From: Cupriavidus pampae
Lineage (GTDB): Bacteria > Pseudomonadota > Gammaproteobacteria > Burkholderiales > Burkholderiaceae
Reading direction: 5' to 3'
Length of the DNA: 64,000 nucleotides
Assembly: GCF_914271485.1 (NCBI RefSeq)
Contig: NZ_CAJZAG010000011.1
Coordinates: 62,001-126,000, forward strand
Part shown: one piece after another, positions 16,360 through 25,007 of the stretch
Layout: each line of letters starts with the position of its first letter
Position numbering within the stretch: position 1 is the first letter of the stretch
Notes under the pieces: model-generated
Told to the model about the DNA's origin: nothing
The model's database searches: none
What the model saw: the letters and a program-made list of their open reading frames with translations, nothing else
Position numbers and translations under genes: made by a program

Positions 16360-18129
16360 ATGACGGAGCTTGCTACCCCCGATATCCCCGACGCGCCCGA
16401 CGTCCCTGCGCATCCGCGCGCGGTCGGCCTTGGCAGCGCGGCACGCGATCTGTATCGCGCGCTCTGGCAGCATGCCCACGGCGTGCGTGCCCATATGCTC
16501 GGCGCGGCGGGGCTGCTGTCTGCTGCACAGTTGCTGCGCCTGACCATGCCATGGCTGGCCGCGCAGGCTATCAACGCGCTGCAGCAGGGCGACATGTCCA
16601 CTGCGGGGCGCTGGATCATTTACCTGATCGGTATTTATCTGTTGTCGTGGCTGCTGCATGGCCCGGGCCGCGTGCTGGAACGCAACGTCGGCGTACGCGT
16701 GCGCGAGCGGCTGGCCGATCAGCTCTATGCGCGCATCACGTCGGCGCCGCTGGCGTGGCGCGATGGCCATCACTCCGGCGAGTTGCAACACCGCGTGGTG
16801 CAGTCCAGCCGCGCGCTGTCGGACTTCGCGCAGAACCAGTTCGGCTATCTGCAGAGCGCCTTCAACTTCGTTGGTCCGATCGTTGCGCTGGCGCTGCTGT
16901 CGCACACCAGCGGCATTATCGCCGTCACCGGCTATGTCATCGTCGCGCTGATCATCCTGCGGTTCGATCGCACACTGATGCATCTGGCCCGCGCGGAGAA
17001 CGATGCGGAACGCCGCTACGCGGCCGCGCTGCTCGACTTCGTTGGCAATGCCGGCACGGTCATCGGCTTGCGGCTGCAGGCGGCCTCGCGCAAGCTGCTC
17101 GACCATCGCATGGCGGCCGTGATGGCGCCACTGCGCCGCGCGGTCATGGTCAACGAAGGCAAATGGTTTGCCGTCGACATTCTCGGCATGGGGCTGACGT
17201 GGATTCTGGTCGTGGTGTACGTATTGCAATCGCGCCAGCCTGGGCAAGCGGTGCTACTGGGCACGATCTTCATGATCTACCAGTACGCGCAGCAGGCCGC
17301 GACCGTGGTCGGTGCGATGGCATCGAACTTCCAGAGCTTTGCGCGCATGCATACCGACTACGGCAGCGCCGAGCCGATCTGGGCGGCCCCGGGCGATCCG
17401 GATGCGGTCGTGCCCGAGCTCATACCCGATGCCCCATGGCAGACGCTGGCGCTGCGCGGCGCGACCTGGCGTTATGCCGATGACGCGCGGGGTGGGCTGC
17501 ATGGCGTGGATCTGGTGCTGCATCGTGGCACGCGCGTCGCACTGATCGGCCCCAGTGGCGGAGGCAAGAGCACGTTGCTGCGTACGTTGGCTGGGTTGTA
17601 CCGACCGCAGCAGGGCGAACTATTGCGCGATGGCGTGGCGAACGATTGGGCCGAACTGCGTACGCTTGCCACGCTGATTCCGCAGGAGGCCGAAGTCTTC
17701 GAGGCCAGCGTCGAGGAGAACCTCACGTTCGGCGAACCGGCCGAGGCGGCGGCGCTGCAATCGGCGGTCCACACGGGCGTGTTCGATGAAGTGTTGCAGC
17801 GCATGCCGGATGGACTGGCCAGTCCGCTCAACGAGCGCGGTAGTAACCTGTCGGGTGGCCAGCGTCAGCGGCTGGCACTGGCGCGCGGCGCGCTGGCATC
17901 GCAAGGGAGTTCGCTGCTGCTGCTCGACGAGCCGACCAGCGCGCTCGATCCACAGGCCGAAGGCCGCGTGTTCGACCGCATGTTCGCCGCGTTTCCGACG
18001 ACCTGCATCGTGGCGTCGGTGCATCGCCCTAGCCTGCTTGCGCGCTTCGACACCATCGTCGTGGTGGAAGCCGGCCGCGTGGTCGATGCCGGTCCGCGCG
18101 ATGAGGTATTGGCCCGCCGCACGGCTTGA
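16360..18129 (+). CDS. ABC exporter, fused permease and ATPase
   Basis: Half-transporter of 589 residues of the MsbA/MdlB type that works as a dimer. The N-terminal membrane domain (about 40-340) has around six hydrophobic segments. The ATPase domain has Walker A GPSGGGKST, signature LSGGQRQ, Walker B LLLLDEPTSALD and H-loop SVHRPS, so all catalytic motifs are present. It stands alone, with no partner half-transporter or fusion protein nearby, so it is probably a homodimeric exporter. The substrate cannot be read from sequence. Confidence 0.9.
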   Translation: MTELATPDIPDAPDVPAHPRAVGLGSAARDLYRALWQHAHGVRAHMLGAAGLLSAAQLLRLTMPWLAAQAINALQQGDMSTAGRWIIYLIGIYLLSWLLHGPGRVLERNVGVRVRERLADQLYARITSAPLAWRDGHHSGELQHRVVQSSRALSDFAQNQFGYLQSAFNFVGPIVALALLSHTSGIIAVTGYVIVALIILRFDRTLMHLARAENDAERRYAAALLDFVGNAGTVIGLRLQAASRKLLDHRMAAVMAPLRRAVMVNEGKWFAVDILGMGLTWILVVVYVLQSRQPGQAVLLGTIFMIYQYAQQAATVVGAMASNFQSFARMHTDYGSAEPIWAAPGDPDAVVPELIPDAPWQTLALRGATWRYADDARGGLHGVDLVLHRGTRVALIGPSGGGKSTLLRTLAGLYRPQQGELLRDGVANDWAELRTLATLIPQEAEVFEASVEENLTFGEPAEAAALQSAVHTGVFDEVLQRMPDGLASPLNERGSNLSGGQRQRLALARGALASQGSSLLLLDEPTSALDPQAEGRVFDRMFAAFPTTCIVASVHRPSLLARFDTIVVVEAGRVVDAGPRDEVLARRTA

Positions 18130-18188
18130 TGGGTACCTCGCGCGGCTTGATCGGTCCGTCGCGCGGCTGGATGGGTCCGTCGCGCGGC
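18126..18188. repeat. Three 21-bp tandem repeats after the ABC exporter gene
   Basis: Three consecutive 21-bp units, each ending CGCGCGGC, begin at the exporter stop codon: 18126-18146, 18147-18167 and 18168-18188. Units 2 and 3 differ at two positions. They lie between the exporter stop and the 3' end of the convergent hypothetical gene. The period is a multiple of three, so they may be C-terminal coding sequence from a longer ancestral reading frame. Confidence 0.85.
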
Positions 18189-18204
18189 GTGGGGACCGTT
18201 CAGC

Positions 18205-18714
18205 TCAGCGGATCTTGCCGAAGCCGTCGGCGGCCCAGCGGCCGGCGCTCTCGCGCGTCAGCCGGAAATCCGGGCGCACGTTGGTGGTGGCCAATACGTC
18301 GCCGAGCGGGTTGAGCGCGATGAGCGTGCCGAACGGTTCGAACTCGTCCGGCGTAATCGTCAACCGGACCGAGACGACATCGTCGCCGAAGTCGATCGAC
18401 ACCTCCTTGTTGAGCTGCGCGTGCAACTGCTGCTCGTGCCGGCGAATCACCTCGGACGCGGTCTTCACCAGCGTCTGATGCGCAGTAGCATCGAGCGGCT
18501 TCGGGTCGACCTTGTTGCGACCCATGGTCCAGGGTCCGACGAGCGCGGGCTCGGCGCTGCCATCGCGAATCATCTCGACGGCCCAGCCTTCGCCATCCTC
18601 GTTCTTGATGACGCGTGCGGTCCAGCCCTTGTCGCGCCAGAGGCGAGGCTCGTGAATCTGATCGGGCTCGTCTGCCGATGCTGCCGAATCGATGGTGTCG
18701 TTGTGCTGTTGCAT
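18205..18714 (-). CDS. Uncharacterised conserved-looking protein
   Basis: A 169-residue soluble protein that I do not recognise. It has no signal peptide or membrane segment. The middle is polar and helical (KTASEVIRRHEQQLHAQLNKE), followed by an alternating stretch (VSIDFGDDVVSVRLTITPDEFEPF) that may form beta strands. The frame continues upstream to 19047, but that part overlaps the neighbouring enzyme gene. The ATG at 18714 fits the intergenic space, although its ribosome-binding site is weak. Confidence 0.7.
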   Translation of the reverse strand: MQQHNDTIDSAASADEPDQIHEPRLWRDKGWTARVIKNEDGEGWAVEMIRDGSAEPALVGPWTMGRNKVDPKPLDATAHQTLVKTASEVIRRHEQQLHAQLNKEVSIDFGDDVVSVRLTITPDEFEPFGTLIALNPLGDVLATTNVRPDFRLTRESAGRWAADGFGKIR

Positions 18715-18784
18715 GCGTGCTGCCCGAAATGCTGTGCGGGCGTGGATTTTAGCCCAGTCGGCAGATCCGGCGCCAATGCGGGGC

Positions 18785-19888
18785 TCAGTCGGCGCGGCAG
18801 CGTTCGATACCGGCCTTCGACCATTGCAGGCCCAGGCCGGGACGATTCGGCGGCGCGATCTTGCCATCGACGATCTGCAGCGGCTCTTCGAGGATCGAAT
18901 CGGCCCAACTCGTGTATTCGAGCCAATGCGCCGTGGGCGTGACGGCCAAAAGGTGAATGCTGATCTCCGGGAACAGATGCGTGGATACCGGCACGCCGCG
19001 CGCGGCGGCAATCGCGGCGCCGCGCAGCCAGCCGCTGACGCCACCAATACGCGCGATATCGAGCATCAGGTAATCGGCCGCGCGGTTGGCCACGACATCG
19101 AATACCGAATCGGGGCCGTCGAGATTTTCGCCCAGCTGAACCGGCGTCTCCAGCGCCGCCGCAATGGCCGCATAGCCGGCCAGATCGCTGTGGCGGATCT
19201 GCTCTTCGAGCCAGTAGATGTTCAGTCCATCGAGCGCGCGTCCACGCTGGATCGCGTCGGGGACGGTCAGCCCCTGGTTGTAGTCGACCATCACCGCCAC
19301 GTCGTTGCCGAGCGCAGCGCGTACGGCCGTTGCCACTTCGAGGTCCACGCGCGCATCGGCGTGGCCCAGTCGCAGCTTCACGGCGTTGAAGCCGGGCTCC
19401 AGCAGACGGATCGCTTCTTCGGCCGCATCTTTTGCCGGCATCAGCCCCAGCCCATCGCTGTTGTACGCCGGGAGCGGATCGAGGTTGCCGCCGAGGAACG
19501 TGGCAAGCGGCATATCGGCGGCCACGGCCAGCGCGTCCCACAGCGCGATATCGATGGCGGCCAGCGCCATGCGCGCCACACCGGTCACCCCCAGCAGCGC
19601 ATAGCGTCGTCCAAGGAATTCGGCGATCTTGCCCGGCGCGGCTTCCATGCCGTTGATCAGCTCCGCGGCTTCCCTGATGACTTCGGCAATCGCGCGCGCG
19701 CCACTATCGCGATAGCAGAACAGGTAGCTGCGGCCGACCACGCCCTCCTTCGTTTCCAGATCGATGAGCAACAACGGCGCCGCGGTCATACGGGCCGCAG
19801 TCGTGCCCAACGGAAACTTCATCGGCACCTTCACAAAACGGGTGCGGATCGCGGAGATGTGCAGCAAGGGGCGAGCAACAGAGGTCAC
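18785..19888 (-). CDS. Mandelate racemase-like enolase-superfamily enzyme
   Basis: A 367-residue enzyme that resembles mandelate racemase along its whole length: SYLF near the capping loop, metal ligands in MVDYNQ, in the WLEEQ segment and in LGEN, the catalytic His in STHLFPEIS with its Asp in DIARIGGVSGW, and the Glu in AHWLE. The family's KxK pair reads KLR here, so the second lysine (K166 of mandelate racemase) is arginine. It probably abstracts the alpha-proton of a hydroxy acid. I chose the GTG at 19888, preceded by GGAG; the ATG at 19930 lies in the shared regulatory region. It is divergent from a FadR/GntR regulator. Confidence 0.87.
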   Translation of the reverse strand: MTSVARPLLHISAIRTRFVKVPMKFPLGTTAARMTAAPLLLIDLETKEGVVGRSYLFCYRDSGARAIAEVIREAAELINGMEAAPGKIAEFLGRRYALLGVTGVARMALAAIDIALWDALAVAADMPLATFLGGNLDPLPAYNSDGLGLMPAKDAAEEAIRLLEPGFNAVKLRLGHADARVDLEVATAVRAALGNDVAVMVDYNQGLTVPDAIQRGRALDGLNIYWLEEQIRHSDLAGYAAIAAALETPVQLGENLDGPDSVFDVVANRAADYLMLDIARIGGVSGWLRGAAIAAARGVPVSTHLFPEISIHLLAVTPTAHWLEYTSWADSILEEPLQIVDGKIAPPNRPGLGLQWSKAGIERCRAD

Positions 19889-19980
19889 GGTGTTTCTCCA
19901 GGCAGGGGGCAGTGATAGAGTGTGAACCAATCCATCCAGAATTTAACCAATCCTAATCCAATGACACCAGAATCGCCAAA

Positions 19981-19992
19981 TTGGTTGACCAA
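19981..19992. promoter_or_regulatory. GntR-type operator TTGGTTGACCAA
   Basis: Perfect TTGGT-nn-ACCAA palindrome directly abutting the ATG of the FadR-like regulator. An identical half-site arrangement lies before the downstream reductase gene. It lies in the region shared with the divergent racemase-like gene, where further AACCAAT half-sites occur at 19925-19951. FadR-family operators are short palindromes of this kind. Confidence 0.65.
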
Positions 19993-20649
19993 ATGAAAGC
20001 CGACGCCGCCGTGGAAAAAGTGCGCAGCCACCTGCTGCGCGGGAATGCGGAAGATGGCGCCAAGCTCCCCACCGAGCGGGCGCTGGCGGAAACGCTCGGC
20101 GTCTCGCGCAACGTCGTGCGGAAAGCGCTCGCCGCTATGGAGATGGAAGGCCGCGTGGTACGCAAGGTCGGCAGCGGCACCTATCTGGCCCATCAGCCAC
20201 GCCGGGCGGGTATGACGAGTGACGTGCTGGACCTGAGCCCCAAGCAGATTGTCGAAGCGCGCTTGGCGGTGGAGCCCAATCTCGCGGCGATGGCGGCAAT
20301 GAACTGCACCACCCATGATCTGGCGCACCTGACCGAATGCGCGCAACGCTACCATCTGGCCGACGATTTCGAAACCTACGAACAGGCCGATCAGGGCTTT
20401 CATCGCGCGATCGCGATGGCCACCCACAATCCGCTTCTGGTCCGCGCCTACGAAGCCTTTCTTGCGGCCGATGAAGAGATCGAATGGGGCAATATCCGCC
20501 AGCGCCTGTTGACGGCGGAACGGCGTGTGGCCTCCCGACGCGAGCATGACAAGATCGTCGCGGCGATCCGCAGCCGCGATGCCACGGCCGCGTACAACGC
20601 CACGCGCGAGCATCTGGAGCAGATCACGTCGGCGCTGCTCCGGCCTTGA
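19993..20649 (+). CDS. FadR/GntR-family transcriptional regulator
   Basis: A 218-residue regulator with an N-terminal winged helix (KLPTERALAETLGVSRNVVRKALAAMEMEG) and an all-helical FCD effector domain that binds a small acid. An in-frame TTG lies at 19981, but it forms part of the operator, so I take the ATG at 19993. No Shine-Dalgarno precedes it because the operator abuts the ATG; translation may be leaderless or weak. It is divergent from the racemase-like gene, and the reductase and hydrolase genes follow. With operators on both sides, it probably controls the whole group in response to a pathway acid. Confidence 0.9.
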   Translation: MKADAAVEKVRSHLLRGNAEDGAKLPTERALAETLGVSRNVVRKALAAMEMEGRVVRKVGSGTYLAHQPRRAGMTSDVLDLSPKQIVEARLAVEPNLAAMAAMNCTTHDLAHLTECAQRYHLADDFETYEQADQGFHRAIAMATHNPLLVRAYEAFLAADEEIEWGNIRQRLLTAERRVASRREHDKIVAAIRSRDATAAYNATREHLEQITSALLRP

Positions 20650-20691
20650 CACCTGCCATTTGTCGTACCAGAATTAAACCAATTATTGATA

Positions 20692-20703
20692 TTGGTTAAC
20701 CAA
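20692..20703. promoter_or_regulatory. GntR-type operator TTGGTTAACCAA
   Basis: Perfect 12-bp palindrome, identical to the site at 19981-19992 except in the two central bases. It is followed by the GGAG and ATG of the reductase gene. AAACCAAT and ATTGGTT half-sites flank it. Its position suggests direct repression of the reductase gene by the FadR-like regulator. Confidence 0.65.
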
Positions 20704-20716
20704 TTGGAGACGGCAA

Positions 20717-21637
20717 ATGAAGATTGCAATCATCGGATCGGGCGGTGTGGGCGGCTTTTATGGTTTCAAGCTGCAGGAGGCGGGTCACGACGTGACCTTC
20801 GTCGCGCGCGGCGCGCACCTGAAGGCGATGCTGGAAACCGGTCTGCACATCGAGCGCGATAGCGGCGAACTGTCGTCGATCAAGGTCAAGGTGACTGACG
20901 ACATCAAGTCGCTCGAGCAACCTGACCTCATCATCATCGCCGTGAAGCTGTGGGACCTCGAGAGCATCGCGCAGGAGCTCAAGGCGATTGCCGGCCCCAA
21001 TACCGCTGTACTGTCGCTGCAGAACGGCGTGATCAAGGATCTGGTGCTGCGTCGGGTGTTTGGCGAGGAAGCGGTCATCGGCGGCGTGGGCTATGTGGCC
21101 ACCACCATCGGCCGCCCCGGCGTGATCCGGCAGACGGGCGCGTTGCAGCGCGTGACGCTCGGCGAGTACGACGGCAAGCGTCGCGAGCGTACCGAAACGC
21201 TGGTGAAGAGCTTTGCCGATACCGGCATCGATGCGCTGCTGTCCGATGACATCCAGCGCGTGCTCTGGGAAAAGTACGTGTTCCTGGTCGGCCTGTCCTC
21301 GATGACCTGCCTCACGCACCTGACCATCGGCCCGATCCGCGAAAGCGAAGGCAGCCGCGGCGTGCTGCGCTCGGTCATCGCGGAAGGCGTACAGGTGGGC
21401 CGCGCGCACGGCGTCAAGTTGCCTGAGGACTATGCGGACCAGTGCATGAAGCTCGTCGACAACCTGCCCTACACGATGACGTCGTCGATGTTCCACGACC
21501 TCGAGAAGGGCAACCGCATCGAACTGCCGTGGCTTGGTGGCGGTGTGGTGTCGCTGGCAAAGGATGTCAACGTGGCTGTGCCCGTCAACACCCTGATCGC
21601 GAATGCGCTCTCGCCCTATGTGAACGGCCGGGGTTGA
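20717..21637 (+). CDS. Ketopantoate reductase-family (PanE/ApbA-like) dehydrogenase
   Basis: A 306-residue NAD(P)-dependent reductase. The N-terminal Rossmann motif is IIGSGGVGGFYG, and the family segments LQNGV and the C-terminal helical domain (EKYVFLVGLSSMT, RIELPWLGGGVVSLA) are present. PanE reduces 2-dehydropantoate, but many members act on other 2-keto acids. Here the gene sits under a FadR-type operator beside a mandelate-racemase-like enzyme, so a 2-hydroxy/2-keto acid catabolic role is more likely than pantothenate synthesis. GGAG precedes the ATG. Confidence 0.85.
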   Translation: MKIAIIGSGGVGGFYGFKLQEAGHDVTFVARGAHLKAMLETGLHIERDSGELSSIKVKVTDDIKSLEQPDLIIIAVKLWDLESIAQELKAIAGPNTAVLSLQNGVIKDLVLRRVFGEEAVIGGVGYVATTIGRPGVIRQTGALQRVTLGEYDGKRRERTETLVKSFADTGIDALLSDDIQRVLWEKYVFLVGLSSMTCLTHLTIGPIRESEGSRGVLRSVIAEGVQVGRAHGVKLPEDYADQCMKLVDNLPYTMTSSMFHDLEKGNRIELPWLGGGVVSLAKDVNVAVPVNTLIANALSPYVNGRG

Positions 21638-21791
21638 GCCGTCGTGCGCCGGCAGGTGGTGTTGTTCCTGCCTCGCACAAGTCTTGTACGCCCGTTACCG
21701 TTCAACTCCTGCTCAGGATTTCCCATACTGATCTCGCAACCACGCGGTGTTCGCGCCGCGCTCGAGACAACTCAGGAAATCAGGAGCAGTC

Positions 21792-23126
21792 ATGTCAAAC
21801 ACCAACCTTCCCGCAGCGACGTCGCGCAGGCACTTTATCGGCGCGGCCGCTGCTGCCGTGGCAACGGCATCCTTCAGTGGACTTGCCTTTGCCGATGAGA
21901 ATCCGTCCCTCATTCAGATAACCGGTGCGTCGGGCGACAAGCCGGCCGTTGCCGAGGCCATCCGCCCGCTGCGCGTACACGTGCCGGAGGCCCGGCTCAC
22001 CGATCTGCGTCGGCGCATTCGCGCGACGCAATGGCCCGAGCGCGAGACCGTGACCGACGCCACGCAGGGCGTGCAGCTCGCGACCATGCGCAAGCTCGCG
22101 CAGTATTGGGCGTCAGGTTACGACTGGCGCAAGGTGGAGGCGCGCCTCAACGCCGTGCCGAACTTCGTGACCGAGATCGACGGGCTCGACATTCACTTCA
22201 TTCACGTCCGCTCGAAGCACGAGAACGCACTGCCGATCATCATCACGCATGGATGGCCCGGTTCGATCATCGAGCAGTTGAAGATCATTGGGCCGTTTAT
22301 CAATCCGACCGCGTACGGCGGTACGGCAGCCGATGCGTTCGATGTGGTGATTCCCTCGCTGCCGGGACACGGCTTCTCGGGCAAGCCCACCGCAACGGGC
22401 TGGGATCCCGCACGCATCGCGCGCGCGTGGGTCACGCTGATGCAGCGCCTTGGCTACACGCGTTACGTCGCGCAGGGTGGCGACTGGGGGAATGCGGTTA
22501 CCGAGCAAATGGCATTGATCGCCCCGCCTGGATTACTTGGCATTCATACCAACATGCCCGCCACGATTCCGGACGATATTGCCAACGCACTGAAGGCCGG
22601 CGGCGATGCCCCCGCAGGGCTCGGGACCGACGAACGGCATGCGTACGCGCAGCTCGACACGTTCTACAAGCATGGTCTCGGCTATGCACTGGAGATGGCC
22701 AACCGCCCGCAAACGCTGTACGCGCTGGCGGACTCGCCGGTCGGCCTCGCGGCGTGGATGCTCGACCACGATGCCGCGAGCCAGGCGCTGATCGCGCGCG
22801 TGTTTGCCGGGCAGTCGGAAGGGCTGACGCGCGATGATGTGCTCGACAACGTCACGTTGTACTGGCTGACCAATACGGCGGTTTCTTCCGCGCGGCTGTA
22901 TTGGGAGAACAAGCTCAACTTCTTCGCACCGAAGCACCTGACCATCCCGGTCGCGGTCAGCGTGTTCCCCGACGAAATCTACGCGGCGCCGCGCAGCTGG
23001 GCAGAGAAGGCGTACCCGAAGCTGATCCACTACAACCGCCTGCCCAAAGGCGGCCACTTCGCGGCGTGGGAGCAACCGCAGGCCTTCACGGCAGAGGTGC
23101 GGACGAGCTTCCGGTCGCTGCGATAG
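21792..23126 (+). CDS. Tat-exported epoxide hydrolase-family protein
   Basis: A 444-residue alpha/beta hydrolase of the epoxide hydrolase group with the N-terminal EHN region (IRPLRVHVPEARLTDLRRRI) and the core HGWPGS and GGDWGN motifs, the Asp of the latter being the nucleophile. The first residues contain a twin-arginine signal (SRRHFIG) followed by an alanine-rich hydrophobic stretch, so the enzyme should reach the periplasm folded. AGGAG precedes the ATG at 21792. It follows the reductase gene by 154 bp and may belong to the same regulon. Confidence 0.88.
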   Translation: MSNTNLPAATSRRHFIGAAAAAVATASFSGLAFADENPSLIQITGASGDKPAVAEAIRPLRVHVPEARLTDLRRRIRATQWPERETVTDATQGVQLATMRKLAQYWASGYDWRKVEARLNAVPNFVTEIDGLDIHFIHVRSKHENALPIIITHGWPGSIIEQLKIIGPFINPTAYGGTAADAFDVVIPSLPGHGFSGKPTATGWDPARIARAWVTLMQRLGYTRYVAQGGDWGNAVTEQMALIAPPGLLGIHTNMPATIPDDIANALKAGGDAPAGLGTDERHAYAQLDTFYKHGLGYALEMANRPQTLYALADSPVGLAAWMLDHDAASQALIARVFAGQSEGLTRDDVLDNVTLYWLTNTAVSSARLYWENKLNFFAPKHLTIPVAVSVFPDEIYAAPRSWAEKAYPKLIHYNRLPKGGHFAAWEQPQAFTAEVRTSFRSLR

Positions 23127-23160
23127 GCCCACACACTGACCGCTGTTTTTTAGCAGAGGT

Positions 23161-23185
23161 GGGGGGGCGCAACGCGTCTCCCCCC
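23161..23185. terminator. G6/C6 hairpin between convergent genes
   Basis: Six G at 23161-23166 pair with six C at 23180-23185 in the 70-bp gap between the epoxide hydrolase and sulfate-binding protein genes, which converge here. There is no U-tract on either side, so it may terminate poorly or only act as a transcript end barrier. Confidence 0.35.
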
Positions 23186-23196
23186 GGACAACGTCC

Positions 23197-24216
23197 TTAC
23201 TTGCGTGCCTGATAAAGCTGATCGAACTCGCCGCCGTCGTTGAAGTGGCGCGCCTGGGCCTGGGCCCAGCTGCCGAACACTTCATTGATCGAGAACAGCT
23301 TGATCGGCTTGAACAGGTCCGCATGGGCCTTCAGCGCGGTGGCCGAACGCGGGCGGTTGAACTGCTTGGCAATCACTTCCTGCCCCGGCTCCGACCACAG
23401 GTATTGCAGATAGGCGGTGGCCTGCTTGCGCGTGCCGCGCTTGTCCACCACCTTGTCCACCACGGCGACCGGCGCTTCCGCGATGATCGACTGGCTCGGG
23501 TAGACCACCTCGAAGTTGTCGCCCAGTTCCTTGCGGATCTGATGGACTTCGCTTTCGAAGGTCGCCAGCACATCGCCGATCTGGCGTTGCGTAAAGGTGG
23601 TGGTGGCCCCACGACCGCCGGTGTCCAGCACCGGGACGTTGCGGAACAGCTTGGTCACCGCTTCACGCGCCTGCGCTTCGGTGCCACCCTTGCGGATCAT
23701 CGCACCCCACGCGGCCAGATACGTATAGCGGCCGTTACCGGAGGTCTTCGGGTTGGGTACGACCACCTGCACGCCCGCGCGGCCGAGATCGTCCCAATCG
23801 AGAATCTTCTTCGGGTTGCCCTTGCGCACCAGGAACACGATCGTCGAAAAATACGGCGATGCGTTGTTCGGCAACCGGGTCTTCCAGTCCTTGGCGATGA
23901 TGCCGCGCTGCACCAGCAGGTCGATGTCAGTCTCCTGATTCATCGTCACGACGTCGGCCTCCAGGCCATCGGCAACGGAGCGCGCCTGCTTGCTGGAGCC
24001 GCCATGGGACTGGTTGACCGTGATCGTCTCGCCGGTGTCCTTCTTCCACTGCGCGACGAAGCCAGGGTTGACCTCCTTGTAGAGCTCGCGCGTGACGTCA
24101 TACGCGGCGTTCAGGATCGTGGTGTCCGCCAGTGCGGCAAACGACAGACCCGACAGCGATGCCGCCACGAGGAGATTGCGAAGACTGCGCGACCCGAGAA
24201 ATTCCAATGCGGACAT
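23197..24216 (-). CDS. sbp: Sulfate/thiosulfate ABC transporter periplasmic binding protein
   Basis: A 339-residue periplasmic receptor of the Sbp/CysP family. After the signal peptide (cleavage near AALA-DTT) come the conserved segments LNAAYDVTRELYKEVNPGF, QSHGGSSKQARSV and VVVPNPKTSGNGRYTYLAAWGA. It binds sulfate for the CysTWA importer, which is absent here, so it probably serves a transporter encoded elsewhere or is a paralogue. The upstream gap (24217-24347) has an AT-rich stretch with TTAT elements where a CysB-like activator might bind; this is weak evidence. Confidence 0.92.
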   Translation of the reverse strand: MSALEFLGSRSLRNLLVAASLSGLSFAALADTTILNAAYDVTRELYKEVNPGFVAQWKKDTGETITVNQSHGGSSKQARSVADGLEADVVTMNQETDIDLLVQRGIIAKDWKTRLPNNASPYFSTIVFLVRKGNPKKILDWDDLGRAGVQVVVPNPKTSGNGRYTYLAAWGAMIRKGGTEAQAREAVTKLFRNVPVLDTGGRGATTTFTQRQIGDVLATFESEVHQIRKELGDNFEVVYPSQSIIAEAPVAVVDKVVDKRGTRKQATAYLQYLWSEPGQEVIAKQFNRPRSATALKAHADLFKPIKLFSINEVFGSWAQAQARHFNDGGEFDQLYQARK

Positions 24217-24347
24217 GGTTTTGTAGGTAGATAGCCGCCGTGAACCCGGCGAGGTCGCGCGGCGGGATCACCCATGCGCCGTGCCATTCTCCAATGTCAC
24301 TCATAGCACCGCAAAGATGATTTTCTAATGTCGATAGACGAATAAGG

Positions 24348-24944
24348 TTATAAAAAGGCCTGATCCGCCTCACCGATGGCGACGATCAATAACGCCTCGA
24401 TGCGTCGCGCGAGGTCTTCGGGCGTGGTGCGTCGCAGTGCGCCAAGCTCGATGACCTGCCGCATCAGTTGGATGCCGGCGATGATTCCCAGAAAGATCGC
24501 CGCGCGCTGGGATGCGTCGGCACCCGGCAGCACCGCCGCGAGCGGCCGTGCGAAATGCGCGTCGATCTTCTTGCGCAGGATCGCCGTGGCCTGCGCGTTG
24601 TTCGAGGAGCGCAGCATGATCAAAAAGCCATCCATCGGCGTGATATCCGGCGACGTACGCGCTACCAACGAGGTGGCAATTTCGCGGCACAACGCCGCGA
24701 GGTCCGTGGCGTGCTTCATGGTTTCGCGCGTCAGAATGCCCGGCGCCGACAACACCCCCTCCAGTACCTCCTCGAACAGTTGCTCCTTCGAACCGAAGTA
24801 GCGGTTGACCAGCATCGCCGTAACGCCCGCGTTCTCGGCGATCTCCCGCACGCCCACGTCATAGCCGGATTGCGTGAACGCCTGACGGGCCGACTCCAGA
24901 ATCGCCTGGCGCGTCGCGGCACCCTTCTTCCCCAGTTCTCGCAT
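24348..24944 (-). CDS. TetR-family transcriptional regulator
   Basis: A 198-residue TetR regulator with the N-terminal helix-turn-helix ARQAFTQSGYDVGVREIAENAGVTAMLVNRYFGSKEQLF and an all-helical ligand-binding region. The start is taken at ATG 24944 (MRELGKKGAATR); an ATG at 24974 is possible. It is divergent from an SDR gene, and a 16-bp palindrome lies between them. It probably represses the SDR gene and itself. Confidence 0.9.
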   Translation of the reverse strand: MRELGKKGAATRQAILESARQAFTQSGYDVGVREIAENAGVTAMLVNRYFGSKEQLFEEVLEGVLSAPGILTRETMKHATDLAALCREIATSLVARTSPDITPMDGFLIMLRSSNNAQATAILRKKIDAHFARPLAAVLPGADASQRAAIFLGIIAGIQLMRQVIELGALRRTTPEDLARRIEALLIVAIGEADQAFL

Positions 24945-24977
24945 AATTAAACACACGTATACTTTTGATGCCATAAA

Positions 24978-24993
24978 TTCTACACTGGTAGAA
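24978..24993. promoter_or_regulatory. TTCTAC-actg-GTAGAA palindrome
   Basis: Perfect 6-bp inverted repeat with a 4-bp spacer in the gap between the TetR gene and the divergent SDR gene. It ends 15 bp before the first SDR ATG. Size and position fit a TetR-dimer operator serving both directions. Confidence 0.6.
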
Positions 24994-25007
24994 CTTTATC
25001 AAGCTGG

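Noticed and set aside
16246..17247. Upstream extension of the third Bug receptor frame
   Set aside because: It overlaps the ABC exporter gene on the opposite strand and would bury the signal peptide; a TTG with a good ribosome-binding site explains the gene.
24217..24347. CysB-type site before the sulfate-binding protein gene
   Set aside because: Only loose TTAT elements are present; no clear activator site can be defined by eye.
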